Source: VXNE01 sp963665455 (lineage in GTDB: Bacteria; Pseudomonadota; Gammaproteobacteria; Pseudomonadales; Azotimanducaceae). Taken from it: 64,000 nt of DNA. The notes under the pieces were generated by a model. The model had not been told where the DNA came from. It did no database searches and saw only the letters and a list, made by a program, of their open reading frames with translations. Positions 49,812-58,483 of the stretch are shown in pieces. The stretch is from contig OY762279.1 of NCBI GenBank assembly GCA_963665455.1, positions 4,836,001 to 4,900,000 on the forward strand, read 5' to 3'. The position numbers and the translations under genes are program-made. Each line of letters begins with the position of its first letter. The first letter of the stretch is position 1.

Positions 49812-51449
49812 ATGCCCAAGTCCCACGAAGTCGTCAATCAGCCGCCGCCGCTCGTCGACTACAACCCCTACCTGCGCGACGCGGCCCTCCGCAAAGCCGT
49901 GACCCAAGGCAGCGCCGACTGGGCGCACGAGGCGCTCACCGAATATGGCGCGCTGACGGGCTCCGAAGAGGTCATCCGGCTCGGCTTCGAGGCGAACGAG
50001 TTTCGTCCGGTGTTCCGCTCGCACGATCCCCAGGGACGCCGCATCGACCGGATCGACTACCACCCGGCGTACCACCGCCTGATGGAGATGGCCATCGAGC
50101 GCGGCATCCACGCGCTGCCGTGGACGGAGGAACGTCCCGGCGCACACGTCGCACGCGGGGCGTTGGAATACCTCCAGCATCAGGTCGAGTCCGGCCACGG
50201 CTGCCCCACGACCATGACCTTCGCCGCCATTCCGACGCTGCGCCTGCAGCCCGACCTCGCCCGGGATTGGGAACCCGGCGTCACGGCCCGGGTCTACGAT
50301 CCCCGCGACGTCCCGATGACGGAGAAAGCGGGCCTGACCCTCGGCATGGCGATGACGGAGAAGCAGGGCGGCTCCGACGTGCGCGCGAACAGCACCACGG
50401 CGGCACCGCTCGGCAACGGCGGGCCGGGCGAGGAGTACCGCGTCACGGGCCACAAGTTCTTCGTCTCCGCGCCGATGTCGGACGGCTTCGTCATGCTGGC
50501 CCAGACGTCCGCGGGCCTGTCGTGTTTCCTCTTGCCCCGGTGGCGACCCGACGGCACGCGGAACCCATTCGAGCTGCAACGCCTGAAGAACAAGATGGGC
50601 AACGCCTCGAACGCCTCGGCCGAGATGGAGCTCTTCGACGCATCCGCGTGGCTGATCGGCGAGCCGGGCCGGGGCGTCGCCAACATCATCCGCATGGTCG
50701 CGCTGACCCGTTTCGACTGCATGATCGGGTCCGCCGCCCTCATGCGGCAAGCGACGGTCCAGGCACTGCACCACTGCCGGCACCGCATGGCCTTCGGCCG
50801 CCTGCTCGCCGACCAGCCCGTGATGCAGGGCGTGCTGCTCGATCTGGTCATCGAGAGCGAGGCCGCCCTAGCCCTCGCGATGCGCACGGCGCGCGCACTC
50901 GATGCGGGAGAGGATGCGGCGGAGGAGGCCGCGGTGCGCATCCTCACCCCCGTCGGCAAATATTGGATCTGCAAGCGCACGCCGACCGTGACGGCCGAGG
51001 CGATGGAGTGCATCGGCGGCAGCGGCTTCATGGAGGACCGGGTGCTCGCCCGGCTCTACCGCGAAGCGCCGGTGAACGCCATATGGGAGGGCAGCGGCAA
51101 CGTGCAATGCCTCGACGTGCTCCGCGCGTTCGCACGGGAGCCGGCGACGGTCGAGGCCGTCCTCGCGGAGCTGCGGGCCGGCGCCGGTCTCGACATCGGC
51201 CTCAAGCGGGAGACAGAGGTCATCGAGGGCGTCCTGACGCAACCCGACGCCACCATCGAGCGTTCGGCACGCGGCTGGGTCGAACGCCTCGCCATCGCCC
51301 TGCAAGCGAGCACCCTGCTGCGTTGGGCGGACCCGTTGACAGCCGAAGCGTTCTGCCGGCTACGGTTGCCCGGCGCTGGCCGCTCCCTGCTCCCCGGTGG
51401 CGGCGGATGCGACCCTCGGTTTGTGCCCCTTCTCGAGCGCGCGTTCTAA
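49812..51449 (+). CDS. aidB: Acyl-CoA dehydrogenase family protein, AidB-like
   Basis: 545 residues from ATG 49812. The N-terminal extension (VVNQPPPLVDYNPYLRDAAL) and body (MAMTEKQGGSDVRANSTTA, KFFVSAPMSDGFVMLAQT, CIGGSGFMEDRVLARLYREAPVNAIWEGSGNVQCLDVLRA) match AidB, a flavoprotein of the adaptive response to alkylation that may protect DNA by degrading alkylators. Length equals E. coli AidB (541). No ada or alkB gene is visible nearby, so regulation by Ada cannot be assessed. Confidence 0.88.
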   Translation: MPKSHEVVNQPPPLVDYNPYLRDAALRKAVTQGSADWAHEALTEYGALTGSEEVIRLGFEANEFRPVFRSHDPQGRRIDRIDYHPAYHRLMEMAIERGIHALPWTEERPGAHVARGALEYLQHQVESGHGCPTTMTFAAIPTLRLQPDLARDWEPGVTARVYDPRDVPMTEKAGLTLGMAMTEKQGGSDVRANSTTAAPLGNGGPGEEYRVTGHKFFVSAPMSDGFVMLAQTSAGLSCFLLPRWRPDGTRNPFELQRLKNKMGNASNASAEMELFDASAWLIGEPGRGVANIIRMVALTRFDCMIGSAALMRQATVQALHHCRHRMAFGRLLADQPVMQGVLLDLVIESEAALALAMRTARALDAGEDAAEEAAVRILTPVGKYWICKRTPTVTAEAMECIGGSGFMEDRVLARLYREAPVNAIWEGSGNVQCLDVLRAFAREPATVEAVLAELRAGAGLDIGLKRETEVIEGVLTQPDATIERSARGWVERLAIALQASTLLRWADPLTAEAFCRLRLPGAGRSLLPGGGGCDPRFVPLLERAF

Positions 51450-51479
51450 CGACTCCACAGATGGGAGTAAGATAGGCGC

Positions 51480-51851
51480 ATGGTTACCTTCGTCATGATC
51501 TTGGGTTTGTTGATCGCGGCCGTCGGGGTGTTCGGCCTCGCCGCGCCGGCGCGGATGGCGGGCATCGCGGGCGGCATGCAATTTTCCGAGGGACTGCGGT
51601 ACCTCGCCGCCTACGGCCGCATGCTCATCGGCGTCATCCTGTTCTTCGCGGCCTACCAGACGAAGTTCTCGGTGGCCATCCAGATCCTGGCGATGTTCTC
51701 CGTGCTGGCGGGCGTGATCGTCCTGATCATGCGCCGCGATACGATGCAGGGATGGGTCGAACGGGTGACCATGTGGCCGGCCGGTAGGTTGCGAGGCATC
51801 GGCGTCATTGCCCTCATCGTGGGAGCGTTCCTGGTCTACGCCGCGGCCTGA
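51480..51851 (+). CDS. Small four-helix membrane protein
   Basis: 123 residues with four hydrophobic segments (about 5-22, 42-58, 64-84 and 105-121). No recognised family motif. It starts 30 bp after aidB and precedes the NADAR gene by 39 bp, so all three may share a transcript. Function unknown. Confidence 0.65.
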   Translation: MVTFVMILGLLIAAVGVFGLAAPARMAGIAGGMQFSEGLRYLAAYGRMLIGVILFFAAYQTKFSVAIQILAMFSVLAGVIVLIMRRDTMQGWVERVTMWPAGRLRGIGVIALIVGAFLVYAAA

Positions 51852-51890
51852 CCACACGCCCTCCGCCCAAGGGCCAGAGTCACCCGCTCC

Positions 51891-52367
51891 ATGGCCTTCC
51901 AGCCCGTCGATCCCGACGCCGTGCTGGTGTCGATGGAAGACCCCGCCGATCCCCTGTCCACCTTCTCGAGGCACGGTTTTCGCCTCGACGACGCGGAATG
52001 GCCGTCCGTCGCGCACTACGTCGCCGGCATGCAATTCGACGACGAGGCGACCCGCGAACGCATCCGGTCCGCCGACCATCCCGGGACGGCCCAGCGCGTC
52101 GCCCGCCGTCATCGCCGCCGCACGCGCAAGGACTGGAACGACGTGCGGGAGGTCTACATGACCCGGGGCGTGTACACGAAGTGCCGCGCCCACGCCGATG
52201 CCGCAGCCGCGCTGTTGGCCACGGGAGTGCGGAAGATCATCGAGACGAGCCAGTACGACTACTACTGGGGCTGCGGGCGCGACACCCGGGGGCTCAACAC
52301 CTACGGCAAGGTCCTCATGAACGTGCGCGCGCGGCTCGCCGAGGAGGCGAACGCCCGGCGGGAGTAG
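51891..52367 (+). CDS. NADAR-family (YbiA-like) N-glycosidase
   Basis: 158 residues. The pattern FSRHGFRLDDAEWPSVAHYV, RIRSADHPGTAQRVAR, KDWNDVREVYMTRGVYTKCRAH, GVRKIIETSQYDYYWGCG and LNTYGKVLMNVRARL matches the NADAR/YbiA fold. Known activities include cleavage of riboflavin intermediates (YbiA) and reversal of ADP-ribosylated guanine in DNA, and several members lie in phage-defence or NAD-linked contexts. The gene is intact and starts at ATG. Confidence 0.85.
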   Translation: MAFQPVDPDAVLVSMEDPADPLSTFSRHGFRLDDAEWPSVAHYVAGMQFDDEATRERIRSADHPGTAQRVARRHRRRTRKDWNDVREVYMTRGVYTKCRAHADAAAALLATGVRKIIETSQYDYYWGCGRDTRGLNTYGKVLMNVRARLAEEANARRE

Positions 52368-52433
52368 CACGCCCCCGCACGTTCACCGGATCGGGGACGT
52401 ATACTCGGGCCGCACCCGCCGGAGCTGTTGAAC

Positions 52434-53438
52434 ATGGCCAGTCGCAGCGACCTCGCCGCCGCCCTCAATGACTACCGCGCGCTGCGGAACCCGACCCAGG
52501 GGGGAAGCGAGGCACTTGAGAGCACGGCCCGCAACCCAACCCACGCGCAGCTCGTGAGCCGCTACTACGATGTCGTCACGCCCTTCTACGAGTATGGTTG
52601 GGGCACGTCGTTCCATTTCTCCCCCCGACGGCCCGGCGAGCGCCTGGCCACCGCGCACCGGCGTCACGAGGAGGGCATAGGGCGACTCCTGGATTTGCAG
52701 CCTGGAACACGGGTGGCGGACGTGGGGTGCGGCGTCGGCGGTCCGCTCGCGACCATCGCCCGCGCCACCGGCGCGCACATCACGGGGCTCAACAACAACG
52801 CCCATCAGATCGCCCGGGGCGAGGAGACGTTGCGCAGGGCCGGCCTGGACGACCGGTGCCGCTTCCTCAACGCCGACTTCATGCACGTGCCCCTGGACGA
52901 TGGTCACTTCGACGCGGCGTACTCCTTCGAGGCCATGTGCCACTCGCCGGACACGGCGGCGTTGTTCCGCGAGATCTTCCGGCTGCTGCGCCCGGGCGGG
53001 CAGATCGCCGCCGTCGACTGGTGCATGACCGACCGTTTCGACCCAAGCGACAGCCACCACATCGACGTGCGCGCCCGCATCGAGTTCGGCAACGCCACCC
53101 CGGACCTGCTCACCACGAGCGAGCAGGTGGCCGCGGCCGAGGCGGCGGGGTTCGAGGTGCTCGCCCAGGAGGACCAAGCGGCGTCCAGCCATCCACGCAC
53201 CCCTTGGTACATGTCGCTACAGGGACGCGATCTGTCCTTCTCGTCCCTCGCCCGCATCCCGGCCGGCCGCGCCTGCACCGCCGTCGCGACCCGTCTTCTG
53301 GAGCGGCTGCGGATCCTGCCGGCGGGCGTCACCGAAGCCGCCGAGCTCCTGAACGTGGCGGCCGATGCGTTGGTGGAGGGAGGCGAACTCGGCATCTTCA
53401 CGCCGAGTTTCCTGGTGCATGCGCGCAAGCCGGCGTAA
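52434..53438 (+). CDS. Sterol C-24 methyltransferase (Erg6/SMT family)
   Basis: 334 residues. All sterol-methyltransferase regions are visible: YEYGWG (52-57, the sterol-binding aromatic motif), VADVGCGVGGP (94-104) with TGLNNNAHQIARGE, AYSFEAMCHSP (162-172), DWCMTDRFDP and ARIEFGNATPD (214-224). A C-terminal SMT domain follows (TPWYMSLQG ... GGELGIFTPSFLVHARKP), which general methyltransferases lack. The SAM-binding part is nearly identical to eukaryotic ERG6 as I recall it. ATG 52434 has GGAG 9 bases upstream; a TATACT box lies at 52400-52405. It overlaps the Rieske oxygenase gene by 20 bp, so both products are made together. Confidence 0.88.
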   Translation: MASRSDLAAALNDYRALRNPTQGGSEALESTARNPTHAQLVSRYYDVVTPFYEYGWGTSFHFSPRRPGERLATAHRRHEEGIGRLLDLQPGTRVADVGCGVGGPLATIARATGAHITGLNNNAHQIARGEETLRRAGLDDRCRFLNADFMHVPLDDGHFDAAYSFEAMCHSPDTAALFREIFRLLRPGGQIAAVDWCMTDRFDPSDSHHIDVRARIEFGNATPDLLTTSEQVAAAEAAGFEVLAQEDQAASSHPRTPWYMSLQGRDLSFSSLARIPAGRACTAVATRLLERLRILPAGVTEAAELLNVAADALVEGGELGIFTPSFLVHARKPA

Positions 53439-54519
53439 ACGGCCCGCCGCGCCTCGGACCTCCGACGCCGCCCGGCTCGACAGCTATCCGCATCCCTATC
53501 CCGACGGTTGGTATCGCATCGCGGATTCCGACAGCCTGCGTCCCGGGGACTTGCGCTATCTCGAGTGTCTCGGCCGCCAACTCGTGCTGTGGCGGGGCCA
53601 GGACGGCGCACCGCACCTCATGCATGCCTTCTGTCCGCACCTCGGCGCCAACCTGTCCTTCGGGCGCGTCCGGGGCAACTGCATCGAATGCGGGTTCCAC
53701 CGTTGGCGGTTCACGGGCGAGGGCCGCGCCGCGCACGTTCCGTACAGCGACCATGTCCCCGAGGGCGTACTGACCCCGCCCCTCCCGGTCCGGGAGGCGC
53801 ATGGCCAAGTGTTCACGTACCACTCGTGCCGCGGCACGCCGAACGCCACCGAAGCGCCGCCCATTCCATTGCCGCGCATCGCCGAAGTCGACGACGGCAG
53901 CTTCGTCTTCCGGGGCGCCCACGACGCCGGCCGCGTGGGCATGCACCTCCTTGAGTTCGCCGAGAACTCCGTCGATCGGGCGCACTTCCAGCCGGTGCAT
54001 GGACAGCTACGCATTCCCTGGACGCAAATCCCGGTGCCCGGTGTTCACATCGAACACGAGGCGGACTGGTCCCTAGATCCCGACGTGCCCTGGAAGATGT
54101 ACTTCTTCGACACAGCGGCCCTGCGCATCTTCGGCCGGCGCGTGGAGCGCGCCGGCGCCAGTGCGCGCATTTCCTTCTTCGGGCCGGGCGGCGTCGTCAC
54201 GTTCCGTTTCACCGTTCCCAACGGAGGCGAAATCGAGATGTACCAAACGCATCTGCCCGTCGGGCCCCTGGAGCAGCAAGTGAACTTCCGGTGGTTCGCG
54301 GATCGCCGACTGCCGCGCTGGTTGGTCTGGTACATCGTCGGCAACTGGATCTCGCAGTGGGCGCGGGACATCGAGATCTGGGAGAACAAGATCTACCAAG
54401 CGCACCCGCGGCTCTGCGCCGACGATGGACCCGTCTTCCGCCTGCGCCGCTGGTACCAACAGTTCCTGCCGGAGCGCGACGCCGGCGGGTCTCGCGAAGC
54501 TGACACCAACGTACAATAA
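53419..54519 (+). CDS. Rieske oxygenase, cholesterol 7-desaturase (DAF-36/Neverland) type
   Basis: 366 residues from ATG 53419, inside the end of the methyltransferase gene. The Rieske cluster has C72-P-H74 and C91-G-F-H94 (FCPHLGANLSFG, GNCIECGFHRWRF); the mononuclear iron site is ENSVDRAHFQPVH with Asp186, His189 and His194. N-terminal YPDGWYRIADSDSLRPGD and the closing WARDIEIWENKIYQAHP...DGPVFRLRRWYQQF are as in animal DAF-36/Neverland, which desaturate cholesterol at C-7. Coupling to a sterol methyltransferase supports a sterol substrate. The position oxidised is inferred. A ferredoxin/reductase is needed and is not in the window. Confidence 0.82.
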   Translation: MRASRRKRPAAPRTSDAARLDSYPHPYPDGWYRIADSDSLRPGDLRYLECLGRQLVLWRGQDGAPHLMHAFCPHLGANLSFGRVRGNCIECGFHRWRFTGEGRAAHVPYSDHVPEGVLTPPLPVREAHGQVFTYHSCRGTPNATEAPPIPLPRIAEVDDGSFVFRGAHDAGRVGMHLLEFAENSVDRAHFQPVHGQLRIPWTQIPVPGVHIEHEADWSLDPDVPWKMYFFDTAALRIFGRRVERAGASARISFFGPGGVVTFRFTVPNGGEIEMYQTHLPVGPLEQQVNFRWFADRRLPRWLVWYIVGNWISQWARDIEIWENKIYQAHPRLCADDGPVFRLRRWYQQFLPERDAGGSREADTNVQ

Positions 54520-54523
54520 CCTC

Positions 54524-55504
54524 ATGGTGCAAAGCGGCGCCAAGTTCCGCACCGCCCACGGCGTGCGCGCGATCAAGGACGGCATCAAGGCCACCCCGTC
54601 GGCCCGGGCCACCCGCGACCGGAAGCCGCCCTGGCTGCGCGTCCGGCTGCCCGGCGGCGCGGGCTTCGAGGCCGTGCGCCGCACGGTGCGCGGGCACGCG
54701 TTGAGCACGGTGTGCGAAGAGTCGCACTGCCCCAACATCGGCGAGTGCTGGAGCCACGGGACGGCGACCCTGATGCTCATGGGTTCCGTCTGCACCCGCG
54801 CCTGCCGCTTCTGCGCCGTGGACACCGGCAATCCGAACGGCTGGCTCGATGCCAACGAGCCGCGGCACACCGCACAGTCCGTGCGCTTGATGGGGCTCAA
54901 GTACGTGGTGCTGACGTCCGTGGACCGGGACGATCTCCCCGACGGCGGCGCCGCCCACTACGCGGCCTGCATCGCCGCGATCAAACGCGTGAACCCGCAC
55001 ACCGCCGTGGAAGCCCTGACGCCCGACTTCGCCGGGGACCGGGCCGCCGTCGCAGCCGTCGTGGACGCGGGTATCGACGTGTTCGCGCAGAACCTGGAGA
55101 CCGTCGAGCGGTTGACGCATCCGGTGCGCGACCCCAGGGCCGGCTACGGGCAAACCCTCGGCGTTCTGCAACACGCGAAACGGCATCGGGGCGAAGTCCT
55201 CACCAAATCGAGCCTGATGCTTGGGCTCGGCGAGACGGAGGACGAGCTCCGCACCGCGATGGACGACCTGCGGGCGGCGGACGTCGACATCCTCACGTTG
55301 GGTCAGTACCTGCGCCCGACACCGCATCACCTTCCCGTCGCGCGCTGGGTGCATCCCGACGCGTTCGCCCGGTATCGGGAGTGGGGGCTGGCAAGGGGGT
55401 TCGTCGAGGTGGCGTCGGGGCCGCTAGTGCGGTCGAGCTACCGGGCGGATCGCATCCTCGAGGGGAACAACCTCGGGCTCATTCCCGCAGAGACCGTGGG
55501 ATAG
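54524..55504 (+). CDS. lipA: Lipoyl synthase
   Basis: 326 residues. A radical-SAM enzyme that inserts two sulfurs into octanoyl carrier domains. It has the auxiliary cluster motif CEESHCPNIGEC and the radical SAM motif CTRACRFC, plus the C-terminal RSSYRAD. It begins 4 bp after the Rieske gene stop, so it may be read with the sterol genes although its role is general. A lipB gene is not seen. The next gene is an aminopeptidase. Confidence 0.95.
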   Translation: MVQSGAKFRTAHGVRAIKDGIKATPSARATRDRKPPWLRVRLPGGAGFEAVRRTVRGHALSTVCEESHCPNIGECWSHGTATLMLMGSVCTRACRFCAVDTGNPNGWLDANEPRHTAQSVRLMGLKYVVLTSVDRDDLPDGGAAHYAACIAAIKRVNPHTAVEALTPDFAGDRAAVAAVVDAGIDVFAQNLETVERLTHPVRDPRAGYGQTLGVLQHAKRHRGEVLTKSSLMLGLGETEDELRTAMDDLRAADVDILTLGQYLRPTPHHLPVARWVHPDAFARYREWGLARGFVEVASGPLVRSSYRADRILEGNNLGLIPAETVG

Positions 55505-55511
55505 CTCCGTC

Positions 55512-56876
55512 ATGCTCGTTCAAGATGCGGGGCAGACCGCGACGCCCATCCAGTTGGTCGGGCCCGATGCCCTCGAGCCCCTGCGTCAATCATTGCCCCA
55601 GAACGCGCGGGCTTGGCTCGACCGCACCGGGTTCAAGGGCGATGGCGGACAGTTCGCCTGGCTGCCGGGCGCGGATGGACAACCCGAGGCGGTCGTCGTG
55701 GGAACCGCGGACGCGGCCGGGCTCGCCACGCTGGGCGATCTCGCCCACAAGCTCGCCGAGGGCGCGTACCGTCTCGCTGCCGATCTTGAGCCGGAAATGC
55801 GGCGTCGCGTTCTGCTCGGCTGGGGGCTCGGGGCCTACCGCTTCGAGCGGTACAAGAAGGCTGACCGGGCGCCGGCGCATCTGCTGCTGCCGGCCGAAGA
55901 TGCTGCGGTGCTTGATGAACTCGAGGCGGTGAACCTCTGCCGGGACCTCGTGAACACCCCCGCCGGCGACATGTTGCCGCACGATCTCGAACGGGAAGCC
56001 CAAGCGCTCGCCGAAGCTTGCGGGGCGACCCTCGAGGTGACGACGGGCGAGGACCTGCTGGCCCGGAATCTGCGCGTCATCCACGCTGTCGGACGGGCCA
56101 GCGTCTCCGCGCCGCGCCTGATCGACCTGCGCTGGGGCGACCCCGGCCACCCCAAGGTCACCCTGGTCGGCAAGGGCGTGTGCTTCGACAGCGGCGGGCT
56201 CGACCTCAAGACGGCGTCCGGCATGCGCTTGATGAAGAAGGACATGGGCGGGGCGGCCCACGTACTAGGCCTCGCAAGCCTCGTGGCGGCCCGCGAGCTT
56301 CCCATCTCGCTGCGCGTATTGGTGCCGGCCGTCGAGAACGCCGTCGCCGGCAACGCCTATCGGCCCGGCGACGTGCTGCGTGCGTACGACGGCACCACCA
56401 TCGAGATCGACAACACGGACGCCGAGGGGCGTCTGATCCTCTGCGACGCCTTCGGGCTCGCGCGGGACGAGCAACCGGAACTGATCATCGACTTCGCGAC
56501 CCTGACCGGGGCCGCCCGCGTGGCCCTCGGCACCGAACTCCCCGCGATGTTCGCCACGGAGGACTTCCTTGCCAACGGCATCGCGGCGGCAGGGGCGCGG
56601 GCGGAGGATCCGGTCTGGCGCATGCCCCTGCACGACCCCTACCGCGCGTCCCTTGAGAGCAAGATCGCCGACCTCGTCAACGTCCCCGACCTGCCCTTCG
56701 GCGGCGCCATCACCGCAGCGCTCTTCCTGGAACACTTCGTCGGCGACACGCCCTGGGTACACTTCGACATCATGGCCTGGAACCAACGCGCCCGGCCCGC
56801 GCATCCCGTCGGCGGTGAGGCGATGGGGCTGCGGGCGGTGTTCCGTTACCTGGAGGAGCGTTACGGGGCGGACTAG
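55512..56876 (+). CDS. Leucyl aminopeptidase (M17 family)
   Basis: 454 residues. Di-zinc cytosolic aminopeptidase: KGVCFDSGGLDLKTASGMRLMKKDMGG and the hallmark NTDAEGRLILCDA contain the metal ligands and catalytic residues. The N-terminal domain is shorter than in PepA, closer to the PepB-like subgroup; PepA-type site-specific DNA binding should not be assumed. It starts 7 bp after lipA and ends about 155 bp before cysS. Confidence 0.9.
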   Translation: MLVQDAGQTATPIQLVGPDALEPLRQSLPQNARAWLDRTGFKGDGGQFAWLPGADGQPEAVVVGTADAAGLATLGDLAHKLAEGAYRLAADLEPEMRRRVLLGWGLGAYRFERYKKADRAPAHLLLPAEDAAVLDELEAVNLCRDLVNTPAGDMLPHDLEREAQALAEACGATLEVTTGEDLLARNLRVIHAVGRASVSAPRLIDLRWGDPGHPKVTLVGKGVCFDSGGLDLKTASGMRLMKKDMGGAAHVLGLASLVAARELPISLRVLVPAVENAVAGNAYRPGDVLRAYDGTTIEIDNTDAEGRLILCDAFGLARDEQPELIIDFATLTGAARVALGTELPAMFATEDFLANGIAAAGARAEDPVWRMPLHDPYRASLESKIADLVNVPDLPFGGAITAALFLEHFVGDTPWVHFDIMAWNQRARPAHPVGGEAMGLRAVFRYLEERYGAD

Positions 56877-57033
56877 GGACTCCGTCCCGTCGATTCGGCG
56901 ACACCGCACCAAGAGACGGCCACGAGTTCTATAATCCCAAGATGCTCCGCTTCCCAATCCCCTGCACCTGTCTCGTCCCGCGTTGACCCCACGGCCAACG
57001 CCGTGCCCCCTGAACTCGACTCGGACGGACAGC

Positions 57034-58431
57034 ATGGACCTCTACATCCACGATACCCTCAGCGGCACCAAGCGCCGCTTCGAACCCCGCATGCCGAACG
57101 AGGTCGGCATCTACGTCTGCGGCCCGACCGTGTACGACCTCGTACACATCGGCAACGGGCTCCCGGCCGTCGCCTTCGACGTGTTCGTGCGCGTGCTGCG
57201 CGTGCTCTACGACAAGGTCACGTACGTCCGCAACGTCACGGACGTCGACGACAAGATCAACGCGGCGGCGCTCGCGAATGGCGAACCCATCCAGGCCCTC
57301 GCGGATCGCTTCACCGCCCGGTACCTCCAAGACGTCGCGGCCCTCGGCACCTTGCCACCGGACGTCGAGCCCCGCGCGACGGAGCACATCGCCGAGATCA
57401 TCGGCATGATCGAAGCGCTGATGGGCCGCGGACACGCCTACCAAGCCGAGGGGCACGTGCTCTTTCACGTGCCGTCCGACCCGCACTACGGTTCGCTCTC
57501 GAAGCAGTCCCTGGAGGACATCCTCGAGGGCGCCCGCGTCGAAGTGGCCCCCTACAAGCGCGACCCCAAGGACTTCGTGTTGTGGAAGCCGTCCACGGAC
57601 GAACTGCCCGGGTGGGACAGCCCCTGGGGCCGCGGCCGGCCCGGTTGGCACATCGAGTGCTCCGCGATGATCCGCAAGCATCTCGGGCCGACCATCGACA
57701 TCCACGGAGGCGGCAGCGACCTCGCTTTCCCCCACCACGAGAACGAGCTGGCCCAGGGCACATGCGTCGAGGACGGCGAGCAGTACGTGCGCTACTGGAT
57801 GCACAACGGCATGTTGCGCTTCGGGGCCGAGAAGATGTCGAAGAGCGTCGGCAACATCGTGACGATACGTGGGCTGTTGGCCGACCATTCCGGAGAGACG
57901 CTACGCTACGCGCTCCTCTCGGGCCAATATCGTCAGGGCCTCGACTGGTCCGACCGGCTGCTGGGCCAGGCAGGCGCCAGTCTCGACACGCTGTACCAAG
58001 CCGTCCTGGCGGCGCCGGATGGCGGCGACACGTCGTCTGCCTGGCGAGATGCCAACATCGACCGCTTCCCGGAGTCCGTCCTCGCCCCCCTCTGCGACGA
58101 CCTGAACACGCCCCGCGCCCTCGCCGCCATGCATGCCATCGCCGCCGAGATTCACGCGGCCGAGGACGCGCAGGCAGCGACGGCGGCGCGGGACCGCCTA
58201 CTCGCCGGAGGATGGCTCCTCGGCCTGCTGACCGTGCCACCACGGGAGCACTTCCAGCGCGGTGCGACGGTGGACGATGCATGGGTGGAGGCGCGGGTCG
58301 CCGAACGGGCCGCCGCGCGGGCCGCGCGCGACTTCGCCCGCGCCGATGCAATCCGGGACGAACTTGCGGCCCGGGGCATTGAACTCGAGGACACGCCGGA
58401 CGGAACGCGCTGGCGCACGGCCCGCAGCTAG
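57034..58431 (+). CDS. cysS: Cysteinyl-tRNA synthetase
   Basis: 465 residues from ATG 57034 (MDLYIHDTLSG). Class I motifs are HIGN at VHIGNG and KMSKSVGN. Zinc ligands are in YVCGPTVYD, GWHIECSAM and PHHENELAQ. The HIGH-region sequence continues as GLPAVAF rather than the usual ARTFVVF, a mild deviation. Length matches E. coli (461). A longer in-frame start (56983) is less like the family. Confidence 0.96.
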   Translation: MDLYIHDTLSGTKRRFEPRMPNEVGIYVCGPTVYDLVHIGNGLPAVAFDVFVRVLRVLYDKVTYVRNVTDVDDKINAAALANGEPIQALADRFTARYLQDVAALGTLPPDVEPRATEHIAEIIGMIEALMGRGHAYQAEGHVLFHVPSDPHYGSLSKQSLEDILEGARVEVAPYKRDPKDFVLWKPSTDELPGWDSPWGRGRPGWHIECSAMIRKHLGPTIDIHGGGSDLAFPHHENELAQGTCVEDGEQYVRYWMHNGMLRFGAEKMSKSVGNIVTIRGLLADHSGETLRYALLSGQYRQGLDWSDRLLGQAGASLDTLYQAVLAAPDGGDTSSAWRDANIDRFPESVLAPLCDDLNTPRALAAMHAIAAEIHAAEDAQAATAARDRLLAGGWLLGLLTVPPREHFQRGATVDDAWVEARVAERAAARAARDFARADAIRDELAARGIELEDTPDGTRWRTARS

Positions 58432-58443
58432 CGTTTCCTGCCA

Positions 58444-58449
58444 TACAAT
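58444..58449 (+). promoter_or_regulatory. -10-like box of the AAA ATPase gene
   Basis: TACAAT lies 35 bp before the proposed GTG start (58484) of the ATPase gene and just after cysS. No good -35 box is seen, so this is tentative. The same hexamer precedes the cobalamin riboswitch at 60783-60788. Confidence 0.3.
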
Positions 58450-58483
58450 GGCGGGGCCGCGTTCTGAACCAGAGGAAGAGCCC

